From: Nitrospira sp.
Lineage (GTDB): Bacteria > Nitrospirota > Nitrospiria > Nitrospirales > Nitrospiraceae
NCBI GenBank assembly: GCA_030123625.1
Contig: CP126121.1
Location: forward strand, 2,520,179-2,584,178
Direction: 5' to 3'
DNA: 64,000 bases
The position numbers and the translations under genes are program-made. Positions 61,162 through 64,000 of this stretch are shown here, one piece after another (position 1 is the first letter of the stretch; the number at the start of each line of letters is the position of its first letter). The notes beneath the pieces were generated by a model. It was not told the DNA's origin and made no database searches. It saw only the letters and a program-made list of their open reading frames with translations.

Positions 61162-62085
61162 ATGAAAGTACTCGTGACGGGCGGCGCAGGATTTATCGGA
61201 TCTCATGTGGTGGACCGACTCGTTGAAGAGGGGCATCAAGTTGTCGTCGTCGACAATCTGGCCACTGGAAAACGGAAGAACGTCAACCGTGCGGCGAGCC
61301 TTTACAAAACCGACATTACCAGCTGGCGTCTCGAACGGGTCTTTCGCAATGAACGGCCCAACATTGTCCTCCACCTGGCGGCTCAGATCAGTGTCCGTCG
61401 TTCGGTAGAGGATCCGGTGTTCGATGCGCAGGTCAATGTCTTGGGAACCATGAACGTGTTGCAACAGGCTGTTCGGTATGGTTGCCGAAAGGTCGTATTC
61501 TCCTCATCCGGTGGGGCAATCTACGGTGAACAGGAAACATTTCCGGCCGCCGAATCTCACGTCACTAACCCACTTTCACCCTATGGCATCAGTAAACTGT
61601 GCGGTGAACATTACTTGTCCTACTTCCAACGGACAAGCGGGATTCCGGTAGTCAGCCTACGGTACGCCAACGTGTACGGACCGAGACAGGATCCGGAGGG
61701 AGAAGCAGGGGTCGTCGCCATTTTCATCCAAAAGATGTTGAACAACGAGCAGCCCATTATTAACGGAAACGGCCGCCAAACGCGTGACTTCGTATTCGTC
61801 GACGACGTGGCGGAAGCTAATCTAGCCGCCATGGGGCAGAATGCGCACGGAGTGTACAACGTCGGAACAGGTACCGAGACATCCATCAATGAGTTGTTCC
61901 GGATGCTTGCCGGTCTAACCGCTTCGGGCGCCAAGGAAGTTCATGGCCCGGCCAAGGCCGGCGAGCAGATTCGCAGTGTGGTAGACCCATCCAGAATCAA
62001 ACAAGACCTTGGATGGGAGGTCAAGGCGGACCTTGCTGAAGGACTGAAGCAGACAGTGGAATTCTTCCAAGGGAAAAGCCGATAA
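61162..62085 (+). CDS. NAD-dependent sugar-nucleotide epimerase/dehydratase
   Basis: Extended SDR protein of 307 residues, probably a UDP-glucose/UDP-GlcNAc 4-epimerase relative. It has MKVLVTGGAGFIGSHVVDRL for NAD, the Asp in VVDNLATGKR, HLAAQISVRRSVEDP, SSSGGAIYGE, and the catalytic Tyr-Lys in LSPYGISKLCGE. The substrate cannot be settled by sequence inspection. The start at 61162 follows AGGAGGGCC, an excellent site. It stands apart from tlyA by 39 bases and may be in the same transcript. Confidence 0.88.
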   Translation: MKVLVTGGAGFIGSHVVDRLVEEGHQVVVVDNLATGKRKNVNRAASLYKTDITSWRLERVFRNERPNIVLHLAAQISVRRSVEDPVFDAQVNVLGTMNVLQQAVRYGCRKVVFSSSGGAIYGEQETFPAAESHVTNPLSPYGISKLCGEHYLSYFQRTSGIPVVSLRYANVYGPRQDPEGEAGVVAIFIQKMLNNEQPIINGNGRQTRDFVFVDDVAEANLAAMGQNAHGVYNVGTGTETSINELFRMLAGLTASGAKEVHGPAKAGEQIRSVVDPSRIKQDLGWEVKADLAEGLKQTVEFFQGKSR

Positions 62086-62176
62086 CTCACCCCTGATCGA
62101 GGAATCGAACCGCGCGCCGATCTCTACAATCTCAGACGAATCGTCGACTCGGGACGAGCGGTATCATCTCATTGGG

Positions 62177-62497
62177 TCAGTATCGAGGGACGCTGCCATC
62201 CACTTGGATAGACCAAGCATCGATCCCGCCGATCAGGTTCTTCACGTTAGAAAATCCCTGCTGTAACAAGAATTCCGTCGCGTCTCCGCTGCGCATTCCA
62301 TGATGGCAATAGGCAATGATTTCGGCCTTTCTATCCAATTTGGAAAGGGAGTTGGGCAGCGTGCCGAGCGGAATGAGAATGGAGTTGTCCAGCTTGGCGA
62401 GTTGATTTTCCCAAGGCTCTCGCACATCCAGAAGCACCAATTTGTCCCCTTTATCGAGTCGGTCCTTCAGCTCTTTTGGTGTAATGGCAACGCTCAT
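62177..62497 (-). CDS. Rhodanese-like domain protein
   Basis: The 106-residue single-domain rhodanese has LLDVREPWENQLAKL and the catalytic C64 in AYCHHGMRSGDATEFLLQQG, typical of GlpE/PspE-like sulfurtransferases that move sulfane sulfur from thiosulfate or persulfides. The CHHGMRS loop is the short type seen in low-molecular-weight members. GAGGAGGAC precedes the start. It is transcribed toward the epimerase gene and sits at the left border of the AT-rich segment. Confidence 0.9.
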   Translation of the reverse strand: MSVAITPKELKDRLDKGDKLVLLDVREPWENQLAKLDNSILIPLGTLPNSLSKLDRKAEIIAYCHHGMRSGDATEFLLQQGFSNVKNLIGGIDAWSIQVDGSVPRY

Positions 62498-62542
62498 GTA
62501 ATGTCCTCCTCATGACCAGGACGGAATCATAAGCGACCGATG

Positions 62543-62567
62543 AAAAGGCTGTCAAATGCAGCCTTTT
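62543..62567. terminator. Bidirectional T-run hairpin at the island border
   Basis: AAAAGGCTG (62543-62551) and CAGCCTTTT (62559-62567) pair perfectly around TCAAATG, followed by TTAAATTT on the plus strand and by a four-T run on the minus strand. It is a good two-way terminator, but no annotated transcript ends here on the plus strand except one passing through the rhodanese region. It separates the normal-GC core from the AT-rich restriction-modification region. Confidence 0.6.
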
Positions 62568-62643
62568 TAAATTTGAAGATGTGTTGGGCAAAAGACAAGA
62601 GGTAACCGTTATTTTGTTGAATCAAAGGAAGTTCTACATATTA

Positions 62644-62673
62644 TTGACAGGTCGATGACCTAGACAGTAGCCT
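62644..62673 (+). promoter_or_regulatory. Promoter with an internal operator for the restriction gene
   Basis: A perfect TTGACA (62644-62649) and a weak TAGCCT (62668-62673) are separated by 18 bases. Between them lies the dyad AGGTC-GAT-GACCT (62649-62661), symmetrical and overlapping the spacer, as expected for a repressor or C-protein site. The putative endonuclease starts at 62705. Confidence 0.45.
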
Positions 62674-62704
62674 TGCCCATCTTTGTAGAGTTTGGAGAAT
62701 ATTG

Positions 62705-63592
62705 ATGCCGAGTGCTATTAAGGTTGTGGCAAGCCTATTAAACGATTACACTACCTTAAAGAGTATGTCGGCTCGCGATTCCCGTTCCGAGGAAGTTGCA
62801 AAACTTGTAACACGGCTAACAGAGACTTCGTTAGATTTCCTATTGTCCGACTGTGCGAAAGTTCAGCTGACTTCTAAGGTCATAGGCAAGAATTATTTTT
62901 CATTCTCCACCAAAAGGGGACCATACAAACTCTCTCGGGCCGTAAACGAAGATCTGTTTAAGTTTATACCTGGCCACGCGGCGCATTTTTTATCGGGGAA
63001 GATCAACGGTCTTCAAGAGAGCGATCGTTTGCGCCTTTTATATGTGTTGGCAATTTCCTATTGCTGTGCTTCCGACCTATTGCGAAGTGGTGATCAGAAA
63101 AGTCCCGCTACATATTTTGAGTGTCTCAACGGGCATTTGTTTTCTCAAATGCTGGGAGTCAATCCGAGAACTCAGGTAGAGGTACTTCGGTTAGAGGAAG
63201 AAGCCGGTACACTTCCTACCGATTTCATATTTGATCTTGGAAAGGGGGCTCCAAAGTTTCATGTGCCAATAAAGATATCCACACGCGAAAGAGTGATCCA
63301 GGTTTTCGCACATCAAAGGGTATTAGATGGAGTGCACGGATTCGGAAAGTTCAAGGGTATACTGGTTTGTTTAACAGAAACCAAGTTGGATCATAAAAAG
63401 CAAGAGGTCGTCGAGATTTGTGTTCCTAAGCAGTGGAATTTGTATCAACGGTTTATCGCTCCAATGTACCGCTTCTATTACTATGACTTGCCTCAGAAAT
63501 ATGCGGCACTAGCTGCCGGTGATCCACCTATGAATGTAAGCCCATTTACCAGATTCTTTGACGAGATTCAGGATTTGAAATTAAGTAGATAA
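62705..63592 (+). CDS. Putative type II restriction endonuclease
   Basis: The 295-residue protein has no close family I can name, but its centre is endonuclease-like: E139 in TYFECLNGHL, D173 in LPTDFIFDLG, and K190 in KFHVPIKISTRERV, giving an E...D...xxK layout of PD-(D/E)xK nucleases. STRERVIQVFAHQRVLDGVHGFGKFKG and ETKLD are reminiscent of conserved segments in type II enzymes. Low-GC DNA and AT-rich codon use differ from the neighbours. The start has GGAGA upstream. A convergent DNA methyltransferase overlaps its end by 12 bases, which makes a restriction-modification pair the best explanation. Confidence 0.6.
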   Translation: MPSAIKVVASLLNDYTTLKSMSARDSRSEEVAKLVTRLTETSLDFLLSDCAKVQLTSKVIGKNYFSFSTKRGPYKLSRAVNEDLFKFIPGHAAHFLSGKINGLQESDRLRLLYVLAISYCCASDLLRSGDQKSPATYFECLNGHLFSQMLGVNPRTQVEVLRLEEEAGTLPTDFIFDLGKGAPKFHVPIKISTRERVIQVFAHQRVLDGVHGFGKFKGILVCLTETKLDHKKQEVVEICVPKQWNLYQRFIAPMYRFYYYDLPQKYAALAAGDPPMNVSPFTRFFDEIQDLKLSR

Positions 63593-64000
63593 GGGTTTAG
63601 GACCCGTCCATCGTGCCTTTCCTGTACTTTTTCGGAAAACAAGAAAATATGAATGGTTCTTCCTCGCATGTACCTGTTTCAATATTCTGCTCACCCCTGG
63701 TCTATTCGCTCTCGTTAGCACAAACAAATCCTCGATAACGAAGCCATTCGAACTATATTCATTTGTAAGTTCTATGTGAGTCAACCTTTGTTGGTTTGCA
63801 CAAACCTCATCGGCGCACTTCACAATGAAAATGCCTTCGTTTCCAAGGACTCGATGGGCTTCTCGTCCTGCCTGAAAATATAAGTCAAGGACCGCCTCAT
63901 GATACTTTTTTGCGGAGCCATTCTGCGCGACGTTGTTTTTATAGTATCCCTCATAGTTCTGATGACCGACGTGCGCCGTTCCACCAGGCGTGTGCATGTA
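63581..64000 (-). CDS. DNA methyltransferase, C-terminal part (runs off the right edge)
   Basis: About 139 residues are visible, the C-terminal half of an amino-methyltransferase. The window edge falls at a tyrosine just before MHTPGGTAHVGHQNYEGYYK, the segment that follows the catalytic DPPY motif in many N6-adenine/N4-cytosine DNA methyltransferases. GNEGIFIVKCADEV and HARKNHSYFLVFRK are typical later strands. The gene continues beyond the window, so the true start and the SAM motif are not seen. It overlaps the putative endonuclease tail to tail by 12 bases. Confidence 0.75.
   Translation of the reverse strand, partial: YMHTPGGTAHVGHQNYEGYYKNNVAQNGSAKKYHEAVLDLYFQAGREAHRVLGNEGIFIVKCADEVCANQQRLTHIELTNEYSSNGFVIEDLFVLTRANRPGVSRILKQVHARKNHSYFLVFRKSTGKARWTGPKPLST

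Overview
The window reads as a stretch of a bacterial chromosome, most likely from Nitrospira or a close relative (Nitrospirota). That assignment rests on the mix of families seen: a pyruvoyl-type arginine decarboxylase, a deoxyhypusine-synthase-like enzyme, GluRS and GlnRS side by side, a split ATP synthase operon, and a dispersed repeat of a type I associate with Nitrospira. It is inference from recollection, because no rRNA or other phylogenetic marker was compared. Most of the window is ordinary gene-dense core genome. The right-hand 1.4 kb is visibly AT-richer and looks foreign.

Layout. 1-2 kb: the start of iscS, iscR, a divergent [2Fe-2S] ferredoxin and a flavin reductase. 2-9.2 kb: a Glu/Gln decoding neighbourhood (gltX, two tRNA-Gln genes, glnS, tRNA-Glu) with an alcohol dehydrogenase, yacG and hypothetical genes. 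9.4-9.8 kb: a decayed VapBC toxin-antitoxin locus. 10-16 kb: a polyamine-flavoured group (deoxyhypusine-synthase-like enzyme, DsbA-like protein, aldehyde dehydrogenase, pyruvoyl arginine decarboxylase, agmatinase) followed by rluF. 16-25.4 kb: an export locus with a divergent LysR regulator, three tandem TolC-like outer-membrane proteins, an ABC exporter whose ATPase motifs are eroded, and an HlyD-type adaptor, closed by strong hairpins.

25.6-34.5 kb: purE-purK, then on the minus strand a rhomboid protease, a DHH phosphoesterase, a LOG-family protein and a CBS-PilZ protein; then on the plus strand a divergent DUF692/MNIO-like enzyme, a dihydrouridine synthase and Maf. 34.6-40.1 kb: secreted hypotheticals, a CBS-pair protein, an RMD1/DUF155 membrane protein, an MsbA-like ABC exporter and two very small genes (one a 31-residue COX24-type protein). 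40.2-47.5 kb: a lipoprotein, nadB, a lytic transglycosylase, a pabB/pabC pair and the F0 half of the ATP synthase operon without the F1 genes. 47.5-54.7 kb: larE, an inactive/active M16 peptidase pair, rlmN and slt.

54.7-62.5 kb: zapB, zapA, a 527-base gap with several inverted repeats (candidate structured RNA), rny, ymdB, xseA, a 254-base repeat element, xseB, tlyA, a sugar-nucleotide epimerase and a rhodanese. 62.6-64 kb: a likely restriction-modification system, with a putative restriction endonuclease and a convergent DNA methyltransferase cut off by the window edge at its catalytic motif.

The most interesting items are the eroded-ATPase export locus with triplicated TolC, the divergent MNIO-like protein, the structured region after zapA, and the restriction-modification island.
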